DNA of 64,000 nucleotides from Aquicella lusitana (GCF_902459475.1 NZ_LR699114.1:496001-560000), one strand, 5' to 3'. Numbered from the stretch's first letter, positions 54,401-64,000 are shown. Notes: generated by a model not told the origin, from the letters alone. Translations and numbers: made by a program.

Positions 54401-55109
54401 GAAATGGCTGCAGGCCAACGCAGTCATTGGTTTCTTTCCTGCCAACAGCGTAGGCGATGACATTGAAATTTATACGGATGAAACTCGCCAGCAAGTTCTC
54501 ATGACTTTTCGCATGCTAAGGCAGCAAAACCGTAAATCCAACGGAAAGGCAAATATGTGCCTCGCCGATTTTGTCGCGCCCAAAGCTTCCGGACTTGCGG
54601 ATTATATAGGTGCGTTTGCAGTGACAGCAGGGATCGGCATTGAAAATCAACTGGCTGTCTTTGAAAAAAATAATGACGATTATAATGCTATTTTATTGAA
54701 AGCGCTGGCAGACCGCCTGGCAGAGAGTTTTGCAGAACATATGCATGCACGCGTACGCAAGGAATTCTGGCGTTATGCGGCGGAAGAAAATTTAACAAAC
54801 GAGGAATTAATCGCGGAAAAGTATCTTGGCATACGGCCTGCGCCAGGCTATCCCGCTTGTCCGGATCACACTGAAAAGCCAGCTTTGTTCGAGCTGCTAA
54901 ACGCAGTTGAACTTGCCCAGATTTACCTGACTGAAAATTTTGCCATGCTGCCGGCTTCCTCTGTCAGCGGCTTTTATTTTTCGCATCCTTCGTCGCAGTA
55001 CTTCGGCATTGGCAAGATTGCAGAGGATCAAGTAACCGACTATGCAACGCGGAAAGACATGGATATTGCGTTGATAAAACGCTGGTTATCAACCCATTTA
55101 ACAAGTTGA
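51432..55109 (+). CDS. metH: Cobalamin-dependent methionine synthase
   Basis: 1225 codons, near the E. coli length. Methyl transfer from methyl-tetrahydrofolate to homocysteine. Domains in order: homocysteine/zinc ([26 protein letters not shown]; about 1-350), folate ([12 protein letters not shown]; about 355-650), cobalamin (GDVH758DIGKN holds the cobalt-binding His; about 660-900) and reactivation with AdoMet ([15 protein letters not shown]; about 925-1225). No B12 riboswitch is evident upstream. metF and lhgO follow closely. Confidence 0.97.
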   Translation: MGCEEGIKYLTQALQQRILLLDGGMGTMIQSYQLGEADYRGDRFRDFPHALKGNNDLLSITQPDIIREVHLAYLQAGADFIETNSFNSTAISLADYHMSDLAYEFNLAAARLAREAVDEMTRRTPDRPRFAVGILGPTNRTASLSPDVNDPGFRNINFDELVNSYMEAAKGLVDGGVDLLMIETIFDTLNCKAAIFAIEKFFIENKIRLPLMISGTITDASGRTLSGQTTQAFWHSVRHAKPFSIGLNCALGPAALRPYVQELSKIADTYVSVHPNAGLPNAFGEYDETPEQMAEVIHEFAKEGFINIVGGCCGTTPAHIKAIAEAVQKTTPRKIPVISPACRLSGLEPLVIDDDSLFVNVGERTNVTGSLRFAELIRNEDYTTALEVARDQVLNGAQIIDINMDEGMLDAQAAMVRFLNLIASEPDIARVPIMIDSSKWAVIEAGLKCIQGKGIVNSISMKDGEAAFIEKAKLARQYGAAVVVMAFDENGQADTEDRKFEICKRSYELLVNQAGFPPEDIIFDPNIFAIATGIEEHNGYGLDFINATRRIKQHLPHALVSGGVSNVSFSFRGNNPIREAIHAVFLYHAIRAGMDMGIVNAGNLAIYADIPKDLLVLIEDVILNRNPNATERLLEVANTVKGQAKSKIEDLSWREKSVSERLSHALVNGLNQFIIEDTEEARVELGHPLRVIEGPLMDGMNIVGDLFGAGKMFLPQVVKSARVMKQAVAYLEPFLEADKATAQSKGKILLATVKGDVHDIGKNIVGVVLRCNSYEIIDLGVMVSCEKILETARKENVDIIGLSGLITPSLEEMIHVAKEMERLQFSLPLLIGGATTSRAHTALKIEPNYTGATIHVVDASRAVGVASQLLSKTAMDEFVDKTRKEYASLRDLHKNKKSESELITLNEARNNRFKIDWESTPIVKPAFLGVQSFTDYPLEKLVDTIDWTPFFQTWELSGRYPKILDDEVVGESARSLFADAQKMLKRIIQEKWLQANAVIGFFPANSVGDDIEIYTDETRQQVLMTFRMLRQQNRKSNGKANMCLADFVAPKASGLADYIGAFAVTAGIGIENQLAVFEKNNDDYNAILLKALADRLAESFAEHMHARVRKEFWRYAAEENLTNEELIAEKYLGIRPAPGYPACPDHTEKPALFELLNAVELAQIYLTENFAMLPASSVSGFYFSHPSSQYFGIGKIAEDQVTDYATRKDMDIALIKRWLSTHLTS

Positions 55110-55135
55110 ATCATCACATGGAAGAGAGTCAGACA

Positions 55136-56029
55136 ATGAATGTTATTTCCTCACAAAATATCAGTTTTGAATTTTTTCCTCCCAAAACAGACGAAGGTGA
55201 AAGCCAGTTGCAGGATACGGCAATAAGGCTTGCAGAATATCATCCGCATTTTTTTTCCATGACATTTGGCGCCGGGGGTTCGACGCGGGCCGGCACGATT
55301 GAAATGGTGAAAATGCTGCAGGGAAAAACATCCGTGCCTGTCGCGCCACATCTTGCCTGTATTGGATCAAGCCGTGAGGAGATGGTCGGTGTTATCAGGC
55401 AGTATCAGGATTTGAAAGTGAGACGTATTGTGGCGCTGCGCGGGGATTTGCCTTCTGGAATGGTGCAGCCGGGCGAGTTCAGATATGCGAGTGAATTGGT
55501 TGCGTTGATTCGTGAAACAGCCGGAGATTTTTTTCATATTGAAGTAGCAGCTTATCCGGAAATTCATCCGCAGGCGAAGAGCGTTGAGGATGACATTCTC
55601 AATCTGAAGCGAAAATATGAAGCGGGAGCGAGCAGTGCCATCACCCAATATTTCTTCAATCCCGATGCGTATTTTTATTATCTGGACGAATGCGCAAAAC
55701 ACAGTATTTATATGCCTATTGTGCCGGGAATCATGCCCATTACGCAATTCAGCCGGTTAGTGCGGTTTTCTGAAATGTGCGGCGCTGAAATTCCCTGCTG
55801 GATCCGTAAACGGCTTGAATCTTATGGCGATGATATGGAATCCATCAAGGCGTTTGGCTTTGAAGTTGTTTTTCATCTTTGCCAAACATTGATTGCAGGT
55901 GGGGCGCCGGGATTGCATTTTTATACACTGAATAAATCAGAAGCGACGCTGAAGATTTTGGAAAATCTCAATATCAGTATTCACCGTCCTAATTTGCCGC
56001 GTTATGTAGCTTCGCAAAAAATTGGATAG
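55136..56029 (+). CDS. metF: Methylenetetrahydrofolate reductase
   Basis: 297 codons from ATG 55136, with GGAAGAGAG about ten bases upstream. FAD enzyme making methyl-tetrahydrofolate, the methyl donor for MetH. SFEFFPPKTDEGE, FSMTFGAGGSTR, PHLACIGSSREEM, RRIVALRGDLP and AITQYFFNPDAYFYYLDEC are classic MetF blocks. A TTG at 55106 overlapping the metH stop is possible but gives a non-conserved tail. Placed right after metH, so the folate-methyl steps are co-expressed. Confidence 0.95.
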   Translation: MNVISSQNISFEFFPPKTDEGESQLQDTAIRLAEYHPHFFSMTFGAGGSTRAGTIEMVKMLQGKTSVPVAPHLACIGSSREEMVGVIRQYQDLKVRRIVALRGDLPSGMVQPGEFRYASELVALIRETAGDFFHIEVAAYPEIHPQAKSVEDDILNLKRKYEAGASSAITQYFFNPDAYFYYLDECAKHSIYMPIVPGIMPITQFSRLVRFSEMCGAEIPCWIRKRLESYGDDMESIKAFGFEVVFHLCQTLIAGGAPGLHFYTLNKSEATLKILENLNISIHRPNLPRYVASQKIG

Positions 56030-56032
56030 TGA

Positions 56033-57256
56033 GTGAATAAGGAATCTATCGTGCACGAATCGGAGTTTCTGATTGTAGGCGCAGGCATCGTTGGCTTGGC
56101 GCTTGCCAGGGAGTTAATCGAGCAAGGCGCAGAGCGCATTATTATTCTCGAAAAGGAATCTGGCCTTGGTTTTCATGCTTCCGGACGTAACAGCGGCGTG
56201 CTCCATGCTGGCATTTATTATCCCCCGAACACATTGAAGGCCCAGCTTTGCCTGAAAGGCAATCTGCTGTTGCAGGATTATTGCCAGCAAAAAGGGTTGC
56301 CGTTGGTAAAGGCGGGAAAGGTGATCGTTGCGCGTGATGAATCTGAATTACCAACGTTGTTACAGCTCCATGACCGTGCCAAGGAAAATGGTGCCTGGGT
56401 AGAAATGGTGGATGAAAAACAACTGGCATCCATTGAACCGAATGCCAAAACAGTCAAACAGGCGCTTTATTCACACTATACGGCGCTCATTGATAACAAA
56501 GCCATTCTTAATTCCCTGCAGCAAGATTTAATGCAGTCCCGCCGTGTAAAGTTTTTATTCAGCGCTGCGTTTAAATCCCTTAAGGATGAATTTACCGCGA
56601 CAACAACAAAAGGAAATATTCGTTTTAAACAATTTATCAATACGGCCGGCGCACATGCAGACAGAGTTGCGCATCATTTTGGTGTAGGGAAGGATTATTA
56701 TTTTATTCCCTTCAAGGGAATTTATCATAAGCTAAAGCCGGAAAAAGCGCATCTGGTCAATGGTAATATCTATCCTGTGCCCCATCTCGGGAATCCGTTT
56801 TTAGGTGTGCATTTTACAAAGAATATTAATGGGGACGTGTATGTAGGGCCGACTGCCATCCCCGCTTTTGGACGTGAAAATTATGGAATTTTACAGGGCA
56901 TTGATCGTGAAATGCTGAAAATTGTATTGAATGAAATCATGCTCTATTGCGTCAATCCAGAGTTTAGGAAAGTTGCACTGGAAGAGCCTAAAAAATATTT
57001 GCCTGCCTACTTTTACCGCGATGCTAAAAAATTGGTAAAAGAATTAGAGCCGGGATGGCTCGCGCGAGCGCCTAAAGTAGGGATACGACCGCAATTAATC
57101 AGTCTGCGCGACAAGAAACTGCTAATGGATTTTCTGGTGGTGAAAGAGCGGCATTCACTGCATATATTAAATGCCATATCGCCTGCTTTTACCAGCTCGA
57201 TGGCTTTTGCCAAATATATTGTGCGGGAATATTTCAAGGGGTTTAATGCGAACTAA
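56033..57256 (+). CDS. lhgO: L-2-hydroxyglutarate oxidase
   Basis: 407 codons, GTG start 3 nt after metF. FAD enzyme that oxidises L-2-hydroxyglutarate to 2-oxoglutarate and passes electrons to the quinone pool. FLIVGAGIVGLALARELIEQ (dinucleotide fold), H-A-S-G-R-N-S-G-V-L-H-A-G-I-Y-Y, NTAGAHADRVA and FIPFKGIYHKL match LhgO. It repairs a by-product of central metabolism; the link to metF seems one of transcription only. Confidence 0.9.
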   Translation: MNKESIVHESEFLIVGAGIVGLALARELIEQGAERIIILEKESGLGFHASGRNSGVLHAGIYYPPNTLKAQLCLKGNLLLQDYCQQKGLPLVKAGKVIVARDESELPTLLQLHDRAKENGAWVEMVDEKQLASIEPNAKTVKQALYSHYTALIDNKAILNSLQQDLMQSRRVKFLFSAAFKSLKDEFTATTTKGNIRFKQFINTAGAHADRVAHHFGVGKDYYFIPFKGIYHKLKPEKAHLVNGNIYPVPHLGNPFLGVHFTKNINGDVYVGPTAIPAFGRENYGILQGIDREMLKIVLNEIMLYCVNPEFRKVALEEPKKYLPAYFYRDAKKLVKELEPGWLARAPKVGIRPQLISLRDKKLLMDFLVVKERHSLHILNAISPAFTSSMAFAKYIVREYFKGFNAN

Positions 57257-57430
57257 AAATTTGATTTTCTCTTTATTCACGGTGCATAATCTCTGCGTTT
57301 AGCTGAGTCATTCGTACCTTGTAATTAAGGAATGAAGTGTTGAAGAGAGGAAATACAGTCTATTGCTAGACTGGCTGAATAGAACAATGGATAACCTTAT
57401 TATGGGCAAGCACAATTATTATCAGGGAAT

Positions 57431-59056
57431 ATGATTATGAAAAATATTACTGCCGTAAATGAGAGAGAAACGGAAGCATCTGATTTTGTAACGCCACTCG
57501 CTATATTGCCTAACGATGCTAACCTTGAGAATCTTAGGGTCGCTAAAAAAATTGTTCCGCTTGAAAAAATCGGCCATGAACTTTCTGCTCTCAGACTTAA
57601 TAAAAAAGTAGTTCAGTGTCATGGTGTGTTTGATTTGCTGCATATTGGCCACATAAAACATTTGCATCAAGCCAAAAATTTTGGCGATATTCTAGTGGTT
57701 ACCATTACCGCAGACAAATTCGTCAATAAAGGTCCCGGCAGGCCTTATTTTTCCGAATATTTACGTGCTGAAGCATTAGCTTCATTAAGTTGCGTAGATT
57801 ATGTCGTTATCAATCACCATCCAACAGCTATAGAAGCCATTAAGGTTATTCGGCCGGACCTTTATGTGAAAGGTATCGAATATCAAGAAGTTGAAAAAGA
57901 CATTACGGGTAAAATTTCTGAAGAGGAAGAAGCGGTTAAATCCATTGGCGGGCAGCTGAATTTTACCAAGGATATCGTATTTAGTTCTTCGGCTTTATTA
58001 AACCGATTTTTCTCTCCGTTTTCACAGGAAGTTATTGCTTATCTGGATCAGTTTAAAGGCAAATATCATGTCAATGATATTTTAAAATATTTTGAAGGCG
58101 CTAAAAATTTAAAAGTGTTACTCATTGGCGAGGCTATTGTTGATATCTATCATTATGGCGAGGCCATTGGAAAGTCCGGCAAAGAACCCATTTTAGTCAC
58201 CAAATATCATCGAGAAGAAATTTATATAGGCGGCGTGCTGGCTATTGCCAATCACCTTAGCAGTTTCTGTTCAGAAGTCACGTGCGTGACCATGTTGGGC
58301 GAAAAGGGTGAATACGAGTCATTTATCAGAGAAAATCTCAAAGAGAATGTCAATATCGTCTTTCATTACAAAAAAGAATCGCCCACGATTGTTAAGCGGC
58401 GCTATATTGAAGAATATTCTTCACAAAAGCTGTTTGAAATTTACGAAATAGATGATTGCTATTTTAATGATGAACAAAAACAATTTTTTACAGACAGCAT
58501 CGAAGACCAACTGGCTAAACATGATGTAGTGATTGTAGCCGACTATGGCCATGGTTTGCTGGATAGTGGCTCCATTGCAAAAATTGAAGAAAAAGCCAAA
58601 TTCTTAGCGGTCAATACCCAGGCTAATGCAAGCAATCATGGATTTAATTGTATTTCCAAATACAACAAGGCTGATTATGTCTGCATTGCCAATCGTGAGC
58701 TTCAGCTTAATTTCCGTCAGAAACATATTTCCAGCATCGACCAGATCAAGCAGTTAATGAGCGAACATGACTACAAGAATGTAGTCGTCACAAGTGGAGT
58801 CAGTGGATCGTTTTCCTGCAAACAGGGCGAAGATATTTATATCACACCCGCTTTTGCTACCTCCATCAAAGATCGTGTGGGCGCTGGAGATGCCGTATTG
58901 GCTGTAACAAGCCTGTTTGTAGCCCAACAAGCACCAGCAGATATGGTAGGTTTCATAGGCAATGTAGTTGGATCAGAAGCTGTCAATATCATGGGAAATA
59001 AAAGCTTTATTGAAAAGGTCCCCTTAATGAAGCATATCGTACATTTGATGAAATAA
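57431..59056 (+). CDS. Nucleotidyltransferase-PfkB kinase fusion, HldE-like with swapped domains
   Basis: 541 codons. N-terminal cytidylyltransferase-like domain (about 40-205): VQCHGVFDLLHIGHIKHLHQ with HIGH at 71-74. C-terminal ribokinase/PfkB domain (about 225-541): LLIGEAIVDIYHYG, ADYGHGLLD, and DRVGAGDAVLAV with GAGD at 484-487. E. coli HldE has the reverse order (kinase first). With two GmhA-like isomerases nearby, it probably phosphorylates and activates a heptose phosphate. The nucleotide (A, C or G) and anomer are unknown. Confidence 0.8.
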   Translation: MIMKNITAVNERETEASDFVTPLAILPNDANLENLRVAKKIVPLEKIGHELSALRLNKKVVQCHGVFDLLHIGHIKHLHQAKNFGDILVVTITADKFVNKGPGRPYFSEYLRAEALASLSCVDYVVINHHPTAIEAIKVIRPDLYVKGIEYQEVEKDITGKISEEEEAVKSIGGQLNFTKDIVFSSSALLNRFFSPFSQEVIAYLDQFKGKYHVNDILKYFEGAKNLKVLLIGEAIVDIYHYGEAIGKSGKEPILVTKYHREEIYIGGVLAIANHLSSFCSEVTCVTMLGEKGEYESFIRENLKENVNIVFHYKKESPTIVKRRYIEEYSSQKLFEIYEIDDCYFNDEQKQFFTDSIEDQLAKHDVVIVADYGHGLLDSGSIAKIEEKAKFLAVNTQANASNHGFNCISKYNKADYVCIANRELQLNFRQKHISSIDQIKQLMSEHDYKNVVVTSGVSGSFSCKQGEDIYITPAFATSIKDRVGAGDAVLAVTSLFVAQQAPADMVGFIGNVVGSEAVNIMGNKSFIEKVPLMKHIVHLMK

Positions 59057-59270
59057 TGGGCGTTAGATGGTTTAGCCAAAAGTAGCAGGCTGCCATGATC
59101 TTTGATACAGTGGGATGCAATGGCGTGGATAAAAAAAACTTGTCCGCCCGTTTACAACACTGGATTGTTCAAGCAAAATCGCTTTTTGTGACGAGAGCCA
59201 CCTTGGTTTTCGGATTTGGAGCAAGGTGTTTTGGTATTAGCTGAATTTATTAAGGAAGAATAAACGAATT

Positions 59271-60285
59271 ATGAGTCAGCGATCAGTGGACGTTGTCACA
59301 GGAGGAGCCGGTTTTATAGGCAGCCATTTGGTAGACAGTTTATTGATGGAAGGACGACGTGTCAGGGTAATTGATAACCTTATTTCTGGCCTTCCCCGAA
59401 ATCTCGAGCATCATCGTGACGATCCCAACTTGGAACTGGTTATTGGCGACGTTGCCGATTTGGATTTGATGAAGAATGCCTGCCAGAACGCCGAACGGAT
59501 TTTCCATCTGGCTGCACGAGCAGATATTGTACCTTCTATCCAAAATCCATTGGAATATTACCGTTCCAATGTGGATGGAACATTTTCTGCTCTGGAAGCT
59601 GCTCGCTTGTACGGAGTAAAACGTTTTGTCTATGTTGCTTGTTCTAGCTGCTATGGGTTTCCGGAAATTCTTCCTACGCCTGAAACAGCAAAAATTTCGC
59701 CGCTTTATCCCTGTGCATTAACCAAACACCTTGGCGAAGAACTGGCCTTGCACTGGCATAAAGTTTATAAACTTCCGGTTGTTTCGCTTCGGTTTTTTAA
59801 TGTGTATGGGCCACGGGCTTCTACTTTGGGAAGTTATAGTGCCGTATTTGGTGTTTTTCTGGCGCAGCTATTGGCGGATACCCCCTTGACCATCATGGGT
59901 GACGGAAGTCAGTCACGTGATTTTACTTATGTAAGCGATGCAGTAGATGCCATTTTACGAGCGGCTGATAGTCACATTGTCGGAGAAGTTTTTAACGTTG
60001 GGAGTGGTCATGATCCTTGTTTCGGTGAATCGGTTGGTTGAGTTACTTGGAGCCAAAAAAACAGTTCATATCCCCAAACGCCCCGGCGAACCCGATATCA
60101 CCATGGCAGATGTGAGCAAGATTCGGTCCGCATTAGATTGGCGCGCAAAAGTCTCGATTGAAGATGGTGTAAAAATCATGCTTAATAACATTGATTACTG
60201 GCAAGAAGCGCCTGTCTGGACACCTGAATCAATAGCCGATGCGGCTAGTGTCTGGTTTAAATGTCTGGCTTACGAAAGTGCCTAG
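59271..60285 (+). pseudogene. NAD-dependent sugar epimerase/dehydratase, frameshifted
   Basis: Extended SDR. TGGAGFIGSH (10-19), then V-A-C-S-S-C-Y-G and S-P-L-Y-P-C148-A-L-T-K152. Relatives have P-Y-A-x-T-K, so the catalytic Tyr is Cys here (TGT for TAT). At 60017-60018 an extra T shifts the frame: after N-V-G-S-G-H-D-P the first frame stops at 60041, while V-S-V-N-R-L-V-E-L-L continues in another frame to 60285. Together the two parts give a normal 330-residue epimerase. Two independent lesions argue for a true pseudogene, though a base-call error could explain the shift. Confidence 0.8.
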
Positions 60286-60336
60286 TATTGTAATCTTTAA
60301 TGAAGAAAGCTCTAACAAAGCTATAAAAGGAGTTGT

Positions 60337-60954
60337 ATGCTTGATTGGATAAAAAATCATTTCAACACACTGCATAACCTGCAATTAAACACTATTATTA
60401 CCGATCAAGAGGGTAAGCAGCTCTCGCTTGACGAAGGATTTAGACGATATATCCGGAGCGTAAAAGCGGTGCGCCAGCTGAATAGTAAATTAATTTTTAT
60501 CGGTAATGGCGGAAGTGCCGGTATTGCTAGCCATCTAGCTATTGATTATTCAAAAAATGGCCGGATGCCTGCCATGGCCTTTTCAGATGCTTCTGCGATT
60601 ACTTGCTTGAGCAACGATTATGGTTATGAGCATGTATTTGCAAAGCAAATTGAGTTTCATGGCCGCCAGGGGGATATTGTCATTGCAATTAGCAGTTCGG
60701 GCAAATCTATTAATATACTGAATGCTGTTGCAGCCGCCAGATCGTTAGGATGTCAAGTCATCACCTTTTCTGGTTTTACTGCAAATAATCCATTAAGCCA
60801 CTTAGGTGATCTGAATTTTTATGTTGACTCCAACGAATATGGTTTTGTTGAGGTTGCGCATATTGGTTTGGGTCATGCGATGCTGGATTATATTATCGAG
60901 GAGCAGTCTTCAGGCATGGAAACTCGGAATACGCTTTTAGCCGCAGTAGAATAG
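60337..60954 (+). CDS. SIS-domain phosphosugar isomerase (GmhA-like)
   Basis: 205 codons. FIGNGGSAGIASHLAIDYSK, FSDASAITCLSNDYGYEHVF and AISSSGKSINILNAV match the SIS fold of GmhA, but the zinc-ligand segment differs from the copy at 50407. AAGGAG precedes the ATG. Follows the decayed epimerase and precedes the GT2 gene, so it probably makes a precursor for a surface sugar. Whether it makes heptose or another ketose-aldose pair is open. Confidence 0.8.
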   Translation: MLDWIKNHFNTLHNLQLNTIITDQEGKQLSLDEGFRRYIRSVKAVRQLNSKLIFIGNGGSAGIASHLAIDYSKNGRMPAMAFSDASAITCLSNDYGYEHVFAKQIEFHGRQGDIVIAISSSGKSINILNAVAAARSLGCQVITFSGFTANNPLSHLGDLNFYVDSNEYGFVEVAHIGLGHAMLDYIIEEQSSGMETRNTLLAAVE

Positions 60955-61103
60955 CATTCTGCTGTGCGTGATTCGTATAAGCTATTATAATTTTGGAAAG
61001 CGGAATAGGTGAGCAAGGGTGTCCATTAGTGACATCTTGTTTTTTGAGTGCTTAGGCTGGGCATCTATCCTGAGATTTTTTAAATCAGAGAATTGATTAG
61101 TTG

Positions 61104-62078
61104 ATGAACGCAGATAACACATACAAAGGGAAAGCTGATAATCCCAGAATGACCGCCATTATGCCGAATTATAATTCGGCCGAATTTTTTCCCAAGTCTA
61201 TTCAGGCTCTACTTGATCAAACAGAAGCTTTCGATGAGATAATTATTGTTGATGATGGTTCAACGGATAACAGCGTAGCATTGCTCGAGGCCATTATCAA
61301 AGAGCATCCTCAGATTCGCTTGATAAGGCATGAAAAAAACCAAGGTGTCAATGCGGCTGTCAATACCGGCTTGAAGCATGCAACAGGTGAATTTATTATC
61401 TTTTGCGCAGCCGATGACTGGTTCAGTCCTCATATTGTTGCCTTGGCAAAGCAGGCCGCAAGCAAATTTCCTACTGTGGGCTTGATTTGTGGTGATGCGA
61501 TCGTACAGCGCTTTGATCTTAAACAGCCCTTTTATCGTATGCTTCCCTATCCACCAGATACTTTTCTTACACCGGATGAGTTTAAAGCAATAACGCGAAA
61601 AAGCTATGTGGGATTTAATAGCGCAGGCGGTATGTTTATGAACCGGCAAGCTCTTTTAAATGCCGGTATTTTTTATTCTGAAACACGCTGGCATGCTGAT
61701 TGGCTAATGTATTTTGTTGTTGCATTAAGGCAGGGCATCTACTACTTCAACGAAGTGTTTATTCATATTAATGTACGCAAGCTAAGTTATTCAGAGGGAA
61801 AGGGGAATACAAAGATACAGAATCAAGTCATGCTGGATACAGTTCATCTTATTGCTGAGAAATACCCTGATCTGTGGGATGATTTCAAGAAAGCGGCGCT
61901 GGTACCGCACCATGCCATAAGATACATCGCATTATTTCTAATGGATCCGCTAGCTCGGCGGTTTATTACTAAACGCTTTGTATGGAAGATGATGATAAAT
62001 AATCATATGATTTACCGTATAGGAAGGTTATTTCCATACCGGTTTATTTTGCGTGCCAGAAGGCTTTTAAGGGCATGA
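61104..62078 (+). CDS. Glycosyltransferase family 2
   Basis: 324 codons. GT-A fold: MTAIMPNYNSAEFFPKSIQ, IIIVDDGSTDNS, G-V-N-A-A-V-N-T-G-L and FCAADDWFSP (metal-binding D-D). Residues about 270-324 are basic and hydrophobic, suited to the membrane face. ATG 61104 follows a TTG at 61101. It probably adds a sugar during LPS or capsule unit assembly. Confidence 0.87.
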   Translation: MNADNTYKGKADNPRMTAIMPNYNSAEFFPKSIQALLDQTEAFDEIIIVDDGSTDNSVALLEAIIKEHPQIRLIRHEKNQGVNAAVNTGLKHATGEFIIFCAADDWFSPHIVALAKQAASKFPTVGLICGDAIVQRFDLKQPFYRMLPYPPDTFLTPDEFKAITRKSYVGFNSAGGMFMNRQALLNAGIFYSETRWHADWLMYFVVALRQGIYYFNEVFIHINVRKLSYSEGKGNTKIQNQVMLDTVHLIAEKYPDLWDDFKKAALVPHHAIRYIALFLMDPLARRFITKRFVWKMMINNHMIYRIGRLFPYRFILRARRLLRA

Positions 62079-62169
62079 GTTTCGGGGTGTTAAAGAGCCC
62101 GTTAATGCTGTTTTCTCAGAGCGAGTTATCAAATCGTTTACTTATTACCTAATAGGCGAAAAGCAAGTA

Positions 62170-63045
62170 ATGAAATTATGCCTAGCTTGTGAAAGGGAAT
62201 TTAACCAAGAAAGTTGGGTGTGTCCGTTTTGTAGCTGGATGCCATCTTTAATTGAAGGTTTTCCAGCTTTCTCGCCTGAGTTAGCCAATGAAAATGATGG
62301 CTTTTCTCATGATGCGCACCATTTTTTAGATAAGATGCAGGAGAATTCATTTTGGTTTCGAGTACGTAATCGGATCATCCAGGATGCGATTAGAAAATAT
62401 TTTCCTCTGCAAAAAAATGTACTGGAGATTGGGTGCGGTAGTGGGTATGTTTTAGGTGGGATTCGCGAAGTTTTACCGAGTGCAAAAATAACAGCTACCG
62501 AGATATATTCACATTGTTTGCATTATGCTACCAAAAGAGTTAGACCACCAGCAGAATTTTTGCAAGTCGATGCCCGTAAACTTCCTTTTAAAAATGAATT
62601 CGATCTCGTGGGTGCTTTTGATGTACTTGAGCACATTGAGGAGCATGAGGTTGTAATAAACAATATACATCAATCTTTGAAGCCGAGTGGTGGGTTAATA
62701 CTGACGGTTCCTCAGCATCCTTGGTTATGGAGCAAAGTAGATGATATTTCCTATCATAAGCGCCGTTATACCCGTAACCAACTGGCATCAATATTGCGTC
62801 AACATGGATTTAACATTAAGATGAATACCTCGTTTGTATTTTTTTTACTACCGTTAATGCTGGCGCAGCGTTTGATCAGAAATAAAAACGTATCTCAAGA
62901 AACATCACGCATACTTTCGCTCCCAAAAATATTAGATAAAGCTTTTGAAAGCATACTGGAATTAGAACGCAAAGCAATTCATCGTCGCGTTAATTTCCCG
63001 ATAGGGGGCAGTCGGTTCGTGGTCGCTATGAAACCGCCCGAATAA
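62170..63045 (+). CDS. SAM-dependent methyltransferase with N-terminal zinc ribbon
   Basis: 291 codons. A short zinc ribbon (C-L-A-C at 4-7 and C-P-F-C at 18-21) precedes a class I methyltransferase: VLEIGCGSGYVLGGI (SAM loop), LVGAFDVLEHIEEHE, and LKPSGGLILTVPQHPWLWS, as in sugar or lipid-linked methyltransferases of polysaccharide loci. The C-terminal SFVFFLLPLMLAQRL is hydrophobic and may bind the membrane. Target unknown; context points to a glycan. Confidence 0.82.
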   Translation: MKLCLACEREFNQESWVCPFCSWMPSLIEGFPAFSPELANENDGFSHDAHHFLDKMQENSFWFRVRNRIIQDAIRKYFPLQKNVLEIGCGSGYVLGGIREVLPSAKITATEIYSHCLHYATKRVRPPAEFLQVDARKLPFKNEFDLVGAFDVLEHIEEHEVVINNIHQSLKPSGGLILTVPQHPWLWSKVDDISYHKRRYTRNQLASILRQHGFNIKMNTSFVFFLLPLMLAQRLIRNKNVSQETSRILSLPKILDKAFESILELERKAIHRRVNFPIGGSRFVVAMKPPE

Positions 63046-64000
63046 TTTTTTTTAAGTCATTCCTATCTTCTAATCGGCAATTAGCATGTTGCATTAAGCC
63101 GTAACGGTAAATGATGTTTACATCAATGCTGTTATTGAAAATTATTAATGTTTCAGCCACATTAGCTCGTTGCACACTAAATGTTTCAGGTTTTTTGTTA
63201 TTGAATATGAAATGCAAGCAATGGCTATAGAGAATTGGCAATAAAATAGAAGATACGCCCTAGGCATTTGCAATTAGACGAACGCCATTTCTAATTTGAT
63301 ATAATTTGGCATTTTGCAACTTGGCAATTTTATGTGGTATATGCGATGTTACATAGGCAACACTATTAAAATCAATTCGTTGTCGATCGATTTGATCCAG
63401 AAATATATTAAGATTTTTTAATATCCTAAATTTTTTCGGTGAATAATTTGCAATATTAGTATGCAATATTTCATAAAGATAAAATGATCCATGTTCGCTA
63501 TTTATCGCTTCAGTTACAACAAGTCTAGTGTTGGGAAATTTGATTTCTTCATTTGTTATTATGTGGTGCACACCTAGTGCTTGTAGTAATGGTATATTGA
63601 TTTTAGTAAAAAGAAAGATGTTCCTTATATTATGGTCAATAGGTCTGGATAGCGTATTCTGTATTAAAGAAAAAAGTGCTGGGGATATGATGGGGCTATA
63701 TTTGTTTATAGTGGGAATGTTGAAGAACCAAAGCCCAACCATGCGATATGGGTAACCAACCTTTGACACCAATATTTGCGAATCAAAACCCATTTGTCTA
63801 TACCAATCAGAGGGTTGTTGCGGCTTAACTTTAGGATAAAAACTCTCTGTATAACCTTTGAAAAGTCCGCTTTGATCTATTGCTGAATTTTTTATGAGAT
63901 GTTGAATAATTGGCGGTGGATTTGTTTGAGGGTAAGAAAAAATTTCTTTCGGTTCATTGCTAGCACAAGCAATGTTGATTATTACTATTGTGGCAGTAAA
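63026..64000 (-). pseudogene. Membrane glycan-related protein, C-terminal part with in-frame amber (partial)
   Basis: The frame is open from the right edge (64000) down to a TAG at 63260-63262, then open again for 77 codons in the same frame to a stop at 63026. The visible part starts with a hydrophobic stretch (TATIVIINIACAS) and continues as a soluble alpha/beta region (LVVTEAINSEHGSFYLYEIL). It may be the periplasmic end of a large membrane protein such as a YfhO-type or O-unit glycosyltransferase, but no motif fixes this. Either the gene ends at 63260 or the amber codon has cut off its last 78 codons. The beginning lies outside the window. Confidence 0.5.

Noticed and set aside
59095-59244. 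49-codon ORF between the HldE-like gene and the epimerase
   Set aside because: No ribosome binding site or recognisable motif. It could be a relic, but nothing supports it.

Overview
The window looks like a chromosome segment of a gamma-proteobacterium of the order Legionellales, probably on the Coxiella/Aquicella side. The grounds are a complete mevalonate gene set beside an xseB-ispA pair that lacks dxs, an LssY-type DedA/PAP2 fusion, a Legionella-like phospholipase C, and several unrelated effector-like proteins. Some of these effector-like genes are preceded by tandem TTAA repeats spaced 11 nt, which resemble the PmrA box known from Legionella and Coxiella. The species is inferred; nothing in the window names it.

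Layout. 1-3.1 kb: the 3' end of glyA, then a TPR protein and a coiled-coil protein with deaminase-like motifs. 3.1-9.3 kb: idi divergent from mvaA-mvaS-mvk-pmk-mvaD, a full route from HMG-CoA to IPP/DMAPP. 9.3-12.7 kb: a papain-like protein and a large 803-codon effector-like protein. 12.8-16.1 kb: thiL-pgpA-EamA-phr. 16.4-20.1 kb: two MHS-family transporters and argE. 20.1-28.9 kb: nusB-nrdR, a 5'-truncated glycosyltransferase, ispA-xseB, icd, murF, a P1-family peptidase coupled to a deacetylase-family enzyme, and tRNA-Val. 29.1-30.6 kb: a compact three-gene cassette made of a 38-codon Cys-Cys peptide, a DUF692/MNIO enzyme and a translationally coupled partner. I read this as a RiPP-type peptide modification system, and it is the best candidate in the window for an undescribed system. 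30.6-33.4 kb: an AI-2E family membrane protein, gltX, tRNA-Ala and tRNA-Glu.

33.5-41.8 kb: two ADP-ribosyltransferase-like proteins (one clearly patterned like cholera toxin A1), hydrolases, a phospholipase-like secreted protein and sohB. 41.8-47.0 kb: the dacA-ybeD-lipB-lipA run extended by lssY and sohB. 47.4-49.1 kb: a ComEA-like secreted HhH protein, a His/Cys-dyad effector candidate and a 152-bp MITE-like element. 49.1-64 kb: surface-polysaccharide genes (GT4, two SIS isomerases, a domain-swapped heptose kinase/nucleotidyltransferase, a decayed epimerase, GT2, a methyltransferase and an unfinished membrane protein), interrupted by metH-metF-lhgO.

Signs of genome decay and mobility recur: a frameshifted epimerase that has also lost its catalytic Tyr, a beheaded glycosyltransferase, an in-frame amber codon at the right end, a MITE with target duplication plus solo ends, and dispersed palindromic intergenic repeats. 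Start sites were revised wherever a better ribosome binding site or overlap supported it.
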